A stretch of 46,063 bases of DNA from a virus. Location of the stretch: positions 1-46,063 of the IMG/VR virus record IMGVR_UViG_3300031507_000009; one strand, 5' to 3'. Positions 21,308 to 28,397 of the stretch are shown here, one piece after another (the stretch's first letter is position 1; the number at the start of each line of letters is the position of its first letter). The notes beneath the pieces were generated by a model, which was not told where the DNA came from, ran no database searches, and saw nothing but the letters and a program-made list of their open reading frames with translations. Made by a program: the position numbers and the translations under genes.

Positions 21308-22151
21308 GAGCGTCGTCGGCACAGCGCTGGAGCTGCCGAAGCACGTCAGCTACAGCGCCCGCGACACCATGGAGAGGTGCGCCAAGGCGTACTTCCTCAG
21401 CCGTATCGCCAAGGCCCCTTCGCGTCCAGCCCTGTGGCTGGCCGGAGGGTCTGCGGTGCATGAGGTCACCGAGGACTGGGACCATGGCGACATCTCGGCC
21501 TTCGGGCTGGAGGCTGCCTGGAACGAAACCTTCGATGCCCAGCTCGCGGAGCTGGACGCCAAGGACGCCAACCGTGACCGGTGGCGTCAGACCAAGCAGG
21601 GCGTCGAGCAGTGGCGCAAGGACGGCCTGGAGTACGTCCAGGCCTGGATCGACTGGCGCGAGCGCTCCCCGTGGGAGCTGTGGGTGACGCCGGAGGGCGA
21701 GAAGGCCATCGAGCTGGACGTATCCGGGTTCCTGCCCGGATGCGAGGTGGAGATCAAGGGCTACCTGGACCGGGTCTTCCATGACCCCAACCTCGATGCG
21801 CTCTACATCGTGGACATCAAGACGGGCACGCGGATGCCCAACAGCCCCGCGCAGTTCGGCACCTACGCCGCCCTGCTCACCCAGAAGTACGGCATCACCG
21901 TGCGATGGGGCGTGCCGTTCATGAACCGCAAGGCCGGACTCGGCAACGCGTTCGACCTCACGATCTTCACGCCCAAGTACGTCGGCATGACGTACGGACG
22001 GGCGTGGAAGCAGATCGAAGCCGGGGGGTTCAACGCCCATGTGGGCGAGAGCTGCTTCATCTGCGATGTACAAGAATCGTGCTACGCCAACGGCGGGCAC
22101 CTGTCGGAGAGGTTCGATCCAGATGACCCGGCGTACGCTGCGCCTTTCTAG
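21285..22151 (+). CDS. Cas4/RecB-like PD-(D/E)XK exonuclease, 288 aa
   Basis: Motifs are GGSAVHEVTED (His), EIKGYLDRVF (Asp), and YIVDIKTG (DxK), then a QFGTYAALL helix, the RecB-family nuclease set. Cys32 plus a C-terminal CFICDVQESC give the four-cysteine iron-sulfur pattern of Cas4/AddB nucleases. It likely degrades or processes DNA ends during replication or recombination. The ATG lies inside the end of the WhiB gene (23-base overlap). Confidence 0.85.
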   Translation: MARKPSPESVVGTALELPKHVSYSARDTMERCAKAYFLSRIAKAPSRPALWLAGGSAVHEVTEDWDHGDISAFGLEAAWNETFDAQLAELDAKDANRDRWRQTKQGVEQWRKDGLEYVQAWIDWRERSPWELWVTPEGEKAIELDVSGFLPGCEVEIKGYLDRVFHDPNLDALYIVDIKTGTRMPNSPAQFGTYAALLTQKYGITVRWGVPFMNRKAGLGNAFDLTIFTPKYVGMTYGRAWKQIEAGGFNAHVGESCFICDVQESCYANGGHLSERFDPDDPAYAAPF

Positions 22152-22341
22152 AGGCAAAGCAGTTCTGGTCCTGCTGGGATGCATAGGCGTGGTTGCCCTG
22201 ATCTTTGGATTCGGGTGGCTTGGCGCCAAGGCGCAGGAGCAGTGCCAGAAGTCCGGCGGACGATGGACTGTGGTCGGGTATCACAGCGTGGTCACCGGAA
22301 AGACAATCACCACACAGCCGACGTATGGCTGCGTGAAGTAG
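22123..22341 (+). CDS. Membrane-anchored small protein, 72 aa
   Basis: After a basic start (MTRRTLRLSRGKA) comes a membrane helix (VLVLLGCIGVVALIFGFGWL), then about 35 soluble residues with two cysteines (EQCQKSG, YGCVK) that might form a disulfide outside the membrane. It overlaps the end of the exonuclease gene. Function unknown; it begins a run of membrane genes. Confidence 0.7.
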   Translation: MTRRTLRLSRGKAVLVLLGCIGVVALIFGFGWLGAKAQEQCQKSGGRWTVVGYHSVVTGKTITTQPTYGCVK

Positions 22342-22356
22342 GAGAGGAACAGCACC

Positions 22357-22809
22357 ATGAGTTACAACCGGCAGGATCCTGAGGACTTTCAGTTCGCCAG
22401 GCACGTCATCTTCACCGCGATCGGCGCCATCGCGGGGATGATCGCCATCGTTCTGTCCTGCATGTTCGGCTTCAAGGCCTACGGCCGGAGCCAGGACGTG
22501 AAGGACGCGCAGAACGCCGTCACGACCAGCCAGATCAAGGCCCGCAACCAGGTCCAGCTCAACAAGATCGAGATCAGCCAGCAGGAGCAGCGCGTCAAGA
22601 TCGAGCAGCAGAAGGCGCAGATCCGCTTCGAGAAGTCCAAGGGCGTCCGCGAGGCGCAGGACGAGATCGCCAAGACGCTGACCCCGCTCTATGTGCAGTT
22701 CGAGATGACCGAGGCGCTCAAGGAGATCGCCCTGAGCGGCAAGAACAGCTCGGTGATCTACATCCCGACCGGGGCGGACGGGCTGCCGATCACGGCGGTC
22801 ACCAAGTGA
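22357..22809 (+). CDS. Mini SPFH/stomatin-like membrane protein, 150 aa
   Basis: A membrane helix (HVIFTAIGAIAGMIAIVLSC, about 16-38) is followed by a long charged coiled coil (residues 50-105) and an end of the form SSVIYIPTGADGLPI, like the C-terminus of prohibitin/HflC-type proteins. A full SPFH domain does not fit in 150 residues. It may form membrane oligomers or block host SPFH complexes; both ideas are inference. Neighbours on both sides are also membrane proteins. GGAGAGGAACAGCACC precedes the ATG. Confidence 0.7.
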   Translation: MSYNRQDPEDFQFARHVIFTAIGAIAGMIAIVLSCMFGFKAYGRSQDVKDAQNAVTTSQIKARNQVQLNKIEISQQEQRVKIEQQKAQIRFEKSKGVREAQDEIAKTLTPLYVQFEMTEALKEIALSGKNSSVIYIPTGADGLPITAVTK

Positions 22810-23114
22810 GGCGCGTCGGCTCAACCCCGCAGGAGCGGGGCAGCGCCGGGAACCACAGTTGCCCCGACATCTTCCAGCTCGCAAGCGGGGATTTTCTGGT
22901 CGTCGGCGACGTGATCTCCCCATCCCTGGCCTCCCGCCTCGTGGCCGACGAGGGAGGTTCGATTGGCGCAAGCGAACTTGCCGTAGTCGTCTCTCGTTCC
23001 TGCATGCTCGATGCCGCAGGCGAACTGGCGGCGCGCCCCTGGCGCTGGCGAGCACTGACTGCCGGACTGATCTTCGCCACCTGCTTCCTGGTCGGCCTGG
23101 CCATCACCCTGTAA
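22806..23114 (+). CDS. Membrane protein, 102 aa, C-terminal anchor
   Basis: The GTG start overlaps the upstream stop (GTGA). The N-terminal 75 residues are soluble; the last 25 (LTAGLIFATCFLVGLAITL) form a membrane helix. This tail-anchored arrangement differs from the N-anchored proteins upstream. No family is recognised. Confidence 0.68.
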   Translation: MRRVGSTPQERGSAGNHSCPDIFQLASGDFLVVGDVISPSLASRLVADEGGSIGASELAVVVSRSCMLDAAGELAARPWRWRALTAGLIFATCFLVGLAITL

Positions 23115-23122
23115 GGAGACCC

Positions 23123-23308
23123 ATGAGCACCGACGTTCCTGAAGAGTTCCCCTGGGCGGAGCGCGTAGACCTCGCCGAGGACGGCGAGTCCCTCCGCATC
23201 CCCTGGCTCGAAGGCGATGGCGAAGAGCTGCACGGCGTAATCGTGCGGCGTAGTCAGGTCCGGGACCTGATCGACATCCTCGAAGCCATGGCGGATGCGG
23301 TTGACTGA
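23123..23308 (+). CDS. Hypothetical acidic protein, 61 aa
   Basis: The product begins MSTDVPEEFPWAERVDLAED and is strongly acidic, ending in a helix (RDLIDILEAMADAVD). AAGGAGACCC precedes the ATG. Its charge could mimic DNA; that is a guess from composition only. Confidence 0.65.
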   Translation: MSTDVPEEFPWAERVDLAEDGESLRIPWLEGDGEELHGVIVRRSQVRDLIDILEAMADAVD

Positions 23309-23387
23309 CCCTGACCGCGCGGCCGGGATCCTCCTACGGGAGGGTCTCGGCCCTATGACCCTGATCGAGATCATCAAGGAGCACCAC

Positions 23388-23984
23388 GTGACGGACACCG
23401 AGGGCTACACGCCCGAGCCCGAGGCCGAACACTGGGTAGAGCCCGACGGCGTATCCGCCGAGCCCAAGCACAACCCCCACAACCACCGGTTCACCATCAC
23501 GGTGGGCGGTCCGTCCATCGTGGTCCGCGCCGAGAGCGGCGCGGAGCTGATCGAAGCCCTTCGGGACCTGGAGACCTCCGGGGCCTACCAGGCCATCGCC
23601 TACGCGGTGCAGCAGGCGGCTGCCTACAAGCCGCAGCCCACGGCTCCGACTCCTCCCCCTCAGATCGCCGCTCCGGCGGCGTACGGTGCGCCCGCACCGG
23701 CTCCCAACCAGCCCTACCCGGGGCAGCCCGCATGGCAGCAGGCAGGCCCCCCGGCCCCGCAGGCCCCCGCCGCCCCCCAGGGCGGCCGGGCTGGAACCCC
23801 CGTGGCCCCTCCGGGCTGGTACCGGATCAACGTGCCCTTCCCTGCGAAGGAGCAGTTCGGCGCGTACCGCAAGGAGAACGGCCAGGCCTTCGCCGGGAAG
23901 ATCAAGTGGAGCTCCGGGGGCATCTACTTCATTGCGCCCGACGTGGCGCAGTACTTCCAGCAGTACGGGCCGACGCCCGCATAA
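23388..23984 (+). CDS. Two-domain early protein with Pro/Ala linker, 198 aa
   Basis: The N-terminal ~75 residues (HRFTITVGGPSIVVRAESGA) and the C-terminal ~55 (GWYRINVPFPAKEQFGAYRK, GKIKWSSGGIYFIAPDV) are folded; between them lies a 60-residue Pro/Ala/Gln linker. The GTG at 23388 is chosen for AAGGAG six bases upstream; earlier starts at 23295 and 23355 are possible. The C-terminal part looks like a small nucleic-acid-binding fold, but I cannot name the family. Confidence 0.65.
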   Translation: MTDTEGYTPEPEAEHWVEPDGVSAEPKHNPHNHRFTITVGGPSIVVRAESGAELIEALRDLETSGAYQAIAYAVQQAAAYKPQPTAPTPPPQIAAPAAYGAPAPAPNQPYPGQPAWQQAGPPAPQAPAAPQGGRAGTPVAPPGWYRINVPFPAKEQFGAYRKENGQAFAGKIKWSSGGIYFIAPDVAQYFQQYGPTPA

Positions 23985-23999
23985 GAGAGGAAAGAGATC

Positions 24000-24152
24000 A
24001 TGCCCGCATGTAGCCGCCCAGGCGGCTGTGTCCAGCCCGACTGGTGCAGCAGGCACGGGGCCTGCGCCAACAGCGCAGTCGCGCCCGCTTCCGCAGCCGC
24101 TCTCCGCGTCCAGATCGTCCCCGTGGGCGCTCCCGCGAAGGCGGAGAAGTGA
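24000..24152 (+). CDS. Cys-rich micro-protein, 50 aa
   Basis: The N-terminal half has five Cys and a His (MPACSRPGGCVQPDWC, then SRHGAC); the C-terminal half is Ala/Val-rich. One or two metal sites are likely. GAGAGGAAAGAGATC precedes the ATG, and the stop overlaps the next GTG. Confidence 0.62.
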   Translation: MPACSRPGGCVQPDWCSRHGACANSAVAPASAAALRVQIVPVGAPAKAEK

Positions 24153-24358
24153 AGCCCATCCACTGGGTGGTGGCATTCGCGCAAGCAGTGCTGCTGCCCT
24201 ACGTGGTGGTCACGGCGGTATCGCTGGCCATCCCCAACCGGGGGTGGCTGGGCCCTACCGCCGCAGGCGTCTTCGGTGCGGGGTGCGCTACGGCCGGGTT
24301 CGTTCTGGTCTACGAGTACGCCATGGGCAGGGCCGAGTGCAGTCCCTCGACCGACTGA
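24149..24358 (+). CDS. Two-helix membrane protein, 69 aa
   Basis: Two hydrophobic segments (VVAFAQAVLLPYVVVTAVSL and the AGVFGAGCATAGFVLVY region) flank a short polar turn. It starts at a GTG overlapping the upstream stop. Size and topology resemble holin-like proteins, but the early location and the separate holin candidate elsewhere argue against that role. Confidence 0.65.
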   Translation: MKPIHWVVAFAQAVLLPYVVVTAVSLAIPNRGWLGPTAAGVFGAGCATAGFVLVYEYAMGRAECSPSTD

Positions 24359-25167
24359 TCAAGCGGGGGAGCTTGGGGGCGGAGCCGCTTCCGCCCCCTT
24401 TCCCCTCCTGGTCGGAGCGCAAGATGGCGCTCCGCCGTGGCAACGTCGCGCTCTTCGCGGCGGTGGCAGGCATGGGCAAGACCATGCTGATGCTCAACGC
24501 GATCATCAACATGGGCGTGCCGACGCTGGTCTTCTCGTCCGACTCGGACGACATGACCGTGGCGCAGCGCCTGATCTCCATCAGGACCAATCGCACCACC
24601 GATCAAGCCGAGGCGTGGATCGCCTCGGACCCGACGGCGGCGGCAGCGGTGCTGCGACCGTACCGGGAGAGCCTGAAGTGGCAGTTCAATCCCAATCCCA
24701 CGCTGGACGACATCTGGCACAACTCGTACGCCTACCTGGAGGCGTACGGTGAGTGGCCTCATCTGATCGTGATCGACATCATGAGCGATGTCTCCCACGA
24801 AGGTAAGGACGAGTGGTCAACTCTGCGGGAGGTGCTGCGCCAGTCCAAGGTGCTGGCGCGGGAGACCAACGCCTGCGTGCTGTTGATCCACCACTGCACA
24901 GAGGGCGTGCCGGAGTCACGCATCTGCCCCACCCGGGGCGATGTGATGGGCAAGATCTCAGCGCAGCCTGCGCTGATGGTGACCTTCGGCCAGGATCCAC
25001 AGGGGGGATTCTGGGCCGCGTGCGTGAAGAACCGGTTCGGTCCGAGCAAGAAGAATGGCGAGAACCGCTTCCGCATGAACTGGGACCCGGAGCGGTCCAA
25101 GATCAGCGACTGGGTCGAGCCCGTCTACGCCGGGCAGGCCCAAGGAGAGGAGGAGTGGTGGAAGTAG
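24337..25167 (+). CDS. DnaB/RecA-fold replicative helicase-like ATPase, 276 aa
   Basis: The Walker A is AAVAGMGKT (41-49; the first Gly is replaced by Ala) and the Walker B is HLIVIDIMSD. A later CVLLIHHCTEG resembles DnaB/RadA motif H3. The protein is about half of DnaB length and lacks an N-terminal domain. It most likely unwinds DNA together with the primase genes downstream. The GTG at 24337 is the best start; it overlaps the upstream gene by 22 bases. Confidence 0.8.
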   Translation: MQSLDRLIKRGSLGAEPLPPPFPSWSERKMALRRGNVALFAAVAGMGKTMLMLNAIINMGVPTLVFSSDSDDMTVAQRLISIRTNRTTDQAEAWIASDPTAAAAVLRPYRESLKWQFNPNPTLDDIWHNSYAYLEAYGEWPHLIVIDIMSDVSHEGKDEWSTLREVLRQSKVLARETNACVLLIHHCTEGVPESRICPTRGDVMGKISAQPALMVTFGQDPQGGFWAACVKNRFGPSKKNGENRFRMNWDPERSKISDWVEPVYAGQAQGEEEWWK

Positions 25168-25373
25168 AGATCACGTACCGCCGCAAGGGCGTGTGGCTCA
25201 CCAGCTTCCGGCACCGGCTCCACGAGGGGCAGACCTTCGTGGAGTTCACCGAGTCGATCAACTGGTCCAGGCAGAACAACCAACTCGTCTCGTTCCACGA
25301 GACGACGGCGATGCTGCGACCCCAGGTATGCCTGCCCGCTATGGACATCGTCCTGATCGAGGTGGTCCAGTGA
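25158..25373 (+). CDS. Hypothetical early protein, 71 aa
   Basis: The strand-rich protein begins (GTG) MEVEITYRRKGVWLTSFRHR and ends MDIVLIEVVQ. AAGGAGAGGAGGA precedes the start, which lies inside the end of the helicase gene. It could be a small replication accessory protein by position. Confidence 0.65.
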   Translation: MEVEITYRRKGVWLTSFRHRLHEGQTFVEFTESINWSRQNNQLVSFHETTAMLRPQVCLPAMDIVLIEVVQ

Positions 25374-25555
25374 CCGCCAAGCCTCACGACCTGCCGCTTT
25401 GCCCCAAGGCGCGGGTGCACCGCAGTCTGCGGGGGTGGGCATGGCATCACAAGTGCCTATGGCACGGCCACCTGGTAGCCCAGGGGGGCTACCAGAAGTG
25501 GGAGCTGGCCATGTCGGCAGCCGACGACCACATGAAGCACTGCGAGGCGATATGA
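25370..25555 (+). CDS. Cys/His/Trp-rich small protein, 61 aa
   Basis: The GTG start overlaps the upstream stop. The sequence has LCPKARVH, WHHKCLWHGH and MKHC, many possible metal ligands, and several tryptophans. It sits between helicase and resolvase genes. Function unknown. Confidence 0.62.
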   Translation: MTAKPHDLPLCPKARVHRSLRGWAWHHKCLWHGHLVAQGGYQKWELAMSAADDHMKHCEAI

Positions 25556-25953
25556 GCACCCCCCAGGCCCGCGCCAAGGCGCGAGGCCGAGAGACCGAGA
25601 ACATGGTCGTTGGATATCTCAACGACCATGGCTACCCCCACGCCGAGCGTCGCAGACTCAAGGGCGCCAAGGATGAGGGCGACATCACCGGCATCCCCGG
25701 CGTCGTCATCGAGGTCAAGGGCGACCGGTCCATGCGGATCCGCGCGTGGCGGGAGGAGACCGTGACCGAGGCGTGGAACGCCCACGTCGAGTTCTACTTC
25801 CTCGTGGTCCGCGTCGAGTACAAGCCCGTCGCGGAGTGGGACGTGCACATTCCCACGGGCCTGATCGCGGAGGGTCTCTTCGCAACGGAGGACGTATGGA
25901 TTCGTATGGACCTCGCCGACGCAGCAACTCTGATGAAGCTCCAGGGCTACTGA
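25552..25953 (+). CDS. Holliday-junction-resolvase-like PD-(D/E)XK nuclease, 133 aa
   Basis: Glu14/Glu16, then Asp44 in KDEGDITG, and Glu54-x-Lys56 in VVIEVKGD form the catalytic set of small archaeal-type resolvases and related phage nucleases. It likely resolves branched DNA before packaging or during recombination. Length fits a single catalytic domain. The ATG overlaps the upstream stop, in a replication gene cluster. Confidence 0.82.
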   Translation: MSTPQARAKARGRETENMVVGYLNDHGYPHAERRRLKGAKDEGDITGIPGVVIEVKGDRSMRIRAWREETVTEAWNAHVEFYFLVVRVEYKPVAEWDVHIPTGLIAEGLFATEDVWIRMDLADAATLMKLQGY

Positions 25954-26330
25954 GCCCTTGGCTCATCCCGGTCCTGGAGCATTACGGCGTGGACCTCAAG
26001 GGCCCCAGGTGGGGCGAGGCCATGGCCTGCTGCCCTGTCCATGGGGACCGACGCCCTTCGATGCGTGTGAACGCAGAGAAGGGCCTCTTCTTCTGTCATT
26101 CGTGCCAAGCCGGAGGAACGGCGGTGCACTTGGTCATGCTGATGGAAGGGTGTGATCGTGCAGGCGCTTACCGCCGAGCAACGGAGATCGTTCGAGCGAG
26201 CGGCATCGCAGTATCAGAGCGATCTGAACAGCGATACCTACGCCCAGGCGTATCTGCTGAGCAGGGGGATCGGCCCCGAGGCCGCCGCTGGGTTCCGCCT
26301 GGGCGTCGTACGCAATCCGGTAGCCGGTGA
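25896..26330 (+). CDS. Primase zinc-finger (CHC2) protein, 144 aa
   Basis: Cys46-x2-His49 (CCPVHGDRRPS) and Cys67-x2-Cys70 (FFCHSCQAGG) form the CHC2 zinc finger of DnaG-type primases, which selects the template start site. Homology-like sequence continues to about EGCDRAGAYRRATEIV; after that the frame runs on over the TOPRIM gene with Arg/Gly-rich sequence. GGAGG precedes the ATG, inside the resolvase gene. Confidence 0.8.
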   Translation: MDSYGPRRRSNSDEAPGLLSPWLIPVLEHYGVDLKGPRWGEAMACCPVHGDRRPSMRVNAEKGLFFCHSCQAGGTAVHLVMLMEGCDRAGAYRRATEIVRASGIAVSERSEQRYLRPGVSAEQGDRPRGRRWVPPGRRTQSGSR

Positions 26331-26814
26331 CGAAGTCTTCGCCGGTCGGCTCGCCATCCCCTACCTGACCAGGTCGGGGGTGGTGAACTTCAACTTCCGC
26401 TGCATCGCGAGCCACGACTGCAAGCAGCAGGGAGAGCATCACCGTAAGTACCTCAAGCCCGAAAATCTGGGCTCGAACCTGTTCAACGTCGGCGCCTTGA
26501 GCACCGACGAGGACTTCCTGTGCATCGCCGAAGGCGAGATCGATGCCGTGACGCTGGCCATCTGCGGGCTCCCCGCAGTGGCGGTGCCCGGCGTGGCCAA
26601 CTGGAAGGACCACTTCAACCTCTGCCTGGAGGACTTCACCCAGCTCTACCTCTTCGCCGACGGCGATGACGCGGGGTACAAGCTCGGGAAGTTCCTGGCA
26701 AGAGAAGTACGCGTCACGGTGATCAAGATGCCGCCGGGGGCGGACGTGAACAGCACCTACCTAGGAGAGGGACATGACGGAATCCGAAAGCGCCTCGACG
26801 CCGCCCGTCTTTGA
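26158..26814 (+). CDS. Primase TOPRIM-domain protein, 218 aa
   Basis: The N-terminal AQAYLLSRGIGPEAAAGFRL helix, then CIAEGEIDAVTLAICG (catalytic Glu) and YLFADGDDAG (DxD) give the TOPRIM signature of DnaG-type primases. GTG 26158 has a usable GAAGGG site; GTG 26152 is the alternative. The gene overlaps the zinc-finger frame by about 170 bases in another frame. The two probably work together to make RNA primers for replication. Confidence 0.82.
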   Translation: MQALTAEQRRSFERAASQYQSDLNSDTYAQAYLLSRGIGPEAAAGFRLGVVRNPVAGDEVFAGRLAIPYLTRSGVVNFNFRCIASHDCKQQGEHHRKYLKPENLGSNLFNVGALSTDEDFLCIAEGEIDAVTLAICGLPAVAVPGVANWKDHFNLCLEDFTQLYLFADGDDAGYKLGKFLAREVRVTVIKMPPGADVNSTYLGEGHDGIRKRLDAARL

Positions 26815-27217
26815 GGAGCGGGCGAGCCTGAACGAGTGCTCTCATGACACGTGGGAGCAGGGCCTGAGCGGCCTGCCGCTGCGGTGCAACGACTGTGGGC
26901 ACGTCTTCGATTCCGAAGAGGCCCAGAGCCGGGCGGAGGACCCGCTGAACGCGGAGTTCAAGGCGCGCATGAACGCGCAGGGCTACAGGGGTACCGTTCC
27001 TGCGCCCCCCACGGGGGGTGGCCTGACGGCGGCCGACTACTACTTCACGGTCAACGTCGGCAGCGCCGACGAGCCGATCTACCAGACCATGGTCCGCAGG
27101 GTCGTGGTCTCCCGCGATGCGGTGGTGACCTGCAAGGGCAACACGCTGATCATCGAACACCCTGGCGTGGCCGACACGTTCCGCATCGGCCGCGTCCTGC
27201 CGGTGGAGGCAGCATGA
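26774..27217 (+). CDS. Zinc-ribbon protein, 147 aa
   Basis: Residues 20-45 (ECSHDTWEQ then RCNDCGHVFD) form a likely zinc ribbon. The C-terminal half (YYFTVNVGSADEPIYQTMV, VVVSRDAVVTCKGNTLI) is beta-rich. It overlaps the primase end by about 40 bases. By position it may be a replication accessory protein; the family is unknown to me. Confidence 0.72.
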   Translation: MTESESASTPPVFEERASLNECSHDTWEQGLSGLPLRCNDCGHVFDSEEAQSRAEDPLNAEFKARMNAQGYRGTVPAPPTGGGLTAADYYFTVNVGSADEPIYQTMVRRVVVSRDAVVTCKGNTLIIEHPGVADTFRIGRVLPVEAA

Positions 27218-27426
27218 GCGTCATGGCTCATCGAAACGACGGCGATGGACGGTGTATCTGGTGTCACAATCTGTGGCCCTGCTACGTCGCCAAGATCTGC
27301 CACGAGCTGGCGGAGGTGATCCGGGCACATGCCGCTACGGCGGCCATGATGCGCTCTGAGCGCATGCAGGGTCGCGCGGATGGCCTTCGGGCCGCCGCAG
27401 ACCTGATCGATCCGGAAGTGCCGTGA
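27214..27426 (+). CDS. Small CxxC protein, 70 aa
   Basis: The N-terminus has RCIWCHNLWPC, a CxxC motif with a third Cys, and the rest is a helix rich in Arg and Ala (MMRSERMQGRADGLRAAADL). The ATG overlaps the upstream stop. A metal-binding role is likely; function unknown. Confidence 0.65.
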   Translation: MSVMAHRNDGDGRCIWCHNLWPCYVAKICHELAEVIRAHAATAAMMRSERMQGRADGLRAAADLIDPEVP

Positions 27427-27476
27427 ACGGCACCTGCCCCAAGTGCGGCAAGCCCTACCCGTGCCTGGACCACTGA
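27423..27476 (+). CDS. Zinc-knuckle micro-protein, 17 aa
   Basis: The GTG-started frame encodes MNGTCPKCGKPYPCLDH: CxxC then C and H, a complete minimal zinc knuckle in 17 residues. Start and upstream stop overlap (GTGA). Such a short frame needs proof of translation, but the ligand pattern recurs in other micro-genes of this genome. Confidence 0.5.
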   Translation: MNGTCPKCGKPYPCLDH

Positions 27477-27485
27477 AGGAGGAGC

Positions 27486-27791
27486 ATGGCATTCGATCTG
27501 ATGGGCAAGACGCCCATCCGCTTCAAGTACACCGACGAGGCCCTGGAGGCCTCATGGACCTTCGCCCCAGGCGATCCGGATCTCAGCCGGAAGCTCCAGG
27601 GGATGCTGGACTTCCTTCGGGGGATGGCTCAGGATGAGCCGATCTTCGCTGCTCTGGCCATGGAGGACGCGTCGGCGAACCGCCGCGCGGGCCGCGACCT
27701 GATCGCCCGGGAGCTGGAACCTCCGGCTCTGCCGGAACGGGCCGTCGCCAACGGATGGGAGATGCTCGACGCTTCGGAGAGCGACGAGTAG
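27486..27791 (+). CDS. Hypothetical early protein, 101 aa
   Basis: The product begins MAFDLMGKTPIRFKYTDEAL and is mostly helical (RKLQGMLDFLRGMA, RAGRDLIARELE). AAGGAGGAGC precedes the ATG. It is the last clear gene of the rightward arm; a hairpin at 27840 and the convergent terminator follow. Confidence 0.72.
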   Translation: MAFDLMGKTPIRFKYTDEALEASWTFAPGDPDLSRKLQGMLDFLRGMAQDEPIFAALAMEDASANRRAGRDLIARELEPPALPERAVANGWEMLDASESDE

Positions 27792-27839
27792 GGCATGATG
27801 GATGCGGTGGCGGTGGGACTCCTCTCCGAGCCGTCACCA

Positions 27840-27863
27840 GCACTGCGTGAACTACCGCAGTGC
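27840..27863 (+). terminator. Hairpin after the early operon
   Basis: GCACTGCG and CGCAGTGC pair perfectly around an 8-base loop, about 50 bases after the stop at 27791. It may be the first of two stop signals at the convergence point. A possible 30-codon frame (27795-27887) spans it but is not convincing. Confidence 0.45.
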
Positions 27864-27909
27864 ACCCCCGGGGTCTCGCCCCCGTAGGGCCCCGGGGCGA
27901 AACGTGCAG

Positions 27910-27946
27910 AAGGCCCCTCCAGGCGCAGACTACTTGGAGGGGCCTT
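27910..27946. terminator. Bidirectional terminator between converging operons
   Basis: AAGGCCCCTCCA and TGGAGGGGCCTT form a perfect 12-bp stem. The flanking A and T pairs would give short U-tracts in both directions. It separates the rightward early operon from the holin end of the leftward late operon. Confidence 0.8.
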
Positions 27947-27978
27947 CCAGTCCTCGAACCCGCACAGACCCGAAGCGC

Positions 27979-28263
27979 TTACAGCGTACCGCCCGGGTCG
28001 GACGGCGGCTGTTCGCGCGCCGCCTGGAGCGCGGCCTGTACGGCGTCCTTGATCTTCTGGGTGAGCACGCCGTTGGTCTGCTCGTTGATCTTGCTGAGCA
28101 CCTGGTCCTGGTTGGTCAGGTGATTGACGATGAAGAGGGCCGACAAGATCGGCGAGACGAGTCCGACGAAGGCGGACACGTCCTTACCCTTCAGGGTGAT
28201 CAGCACGAAACCGGCGATAACCAGGGCGAATACGCCCAATTGAAGTGCTCTGTTGGCGTTCAC
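27979..28263 (-). CDS. Holin, two membrane helices, 94 aa
   Basis: Two hydrophobic helices (LQLGVFALVIAGFVLITLKG, and AFVGLVSPILSALFIVNHL) are followed by a charged helical tail of about 45 residues. Size and topology match class II-type phage holins, which open the membrane at lysis. The GTG start overlaps the stop of the small basic gene upstream. It is the last gene of the leftward structural operon, far from the endolysin. The assignment rests on topology and context. Confidence 0.7.
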   Translation of the reverse strand: MNANRALQLGVFALVIAGFVLITLKGKDVSAFVGLVSPILSALFIVNHLTNQDQVLSKINEQTNGVLTQKIKDAVQAALQAAREQPPSDPGGTL

Positions 28264-28397
28264 TTCCGCCCCTTCTTCTTGGGTTTGACCTTCTCAGGCA
28301 GCTTCTTGCCCTTGGGCGTCTTCGCCTCGAACTCCGCCGCCACCTTCGGGTTGGTGGCGTAGAGCTTCCGGCGCTGCGCCTGACTCTTGAACGGCAT
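28260..28397 (-). CDS. Small basic phage protein, 45 aa (MPFKSQAQRRKL type)
   Basis: The frame encodes MPFKSQAQRRKLYATNPKVA and a Lys-rich tail (KKLPEKVKPKKKGRK). I recall close relatives in many phages and prophages, always small, basic and without a known function. AGGAGGGTC precedes the ATG. The stop overlaps the holin GTG. It overlaps the end of the 104-aa frame upstream. Confidence 0.8.
   Translation of the reverse strand: MPFKSQAQRRKLYATNPKVAAEFEAKTPKGKKLPEKVKPKKKGRK

Noticed and set aside
24149-24358. Second holin candidate (two membrane helices).
   Set aside because: It is in the early replication arm and coupled to a Cys-rich early gene; the 28263-27979 protein fits a holin better by context.
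27795-27887. A possible 30-codon gene after the early operon.
   Set aside because: It has no ribosome site, contains a terminator-like hairpin and shows no domain.
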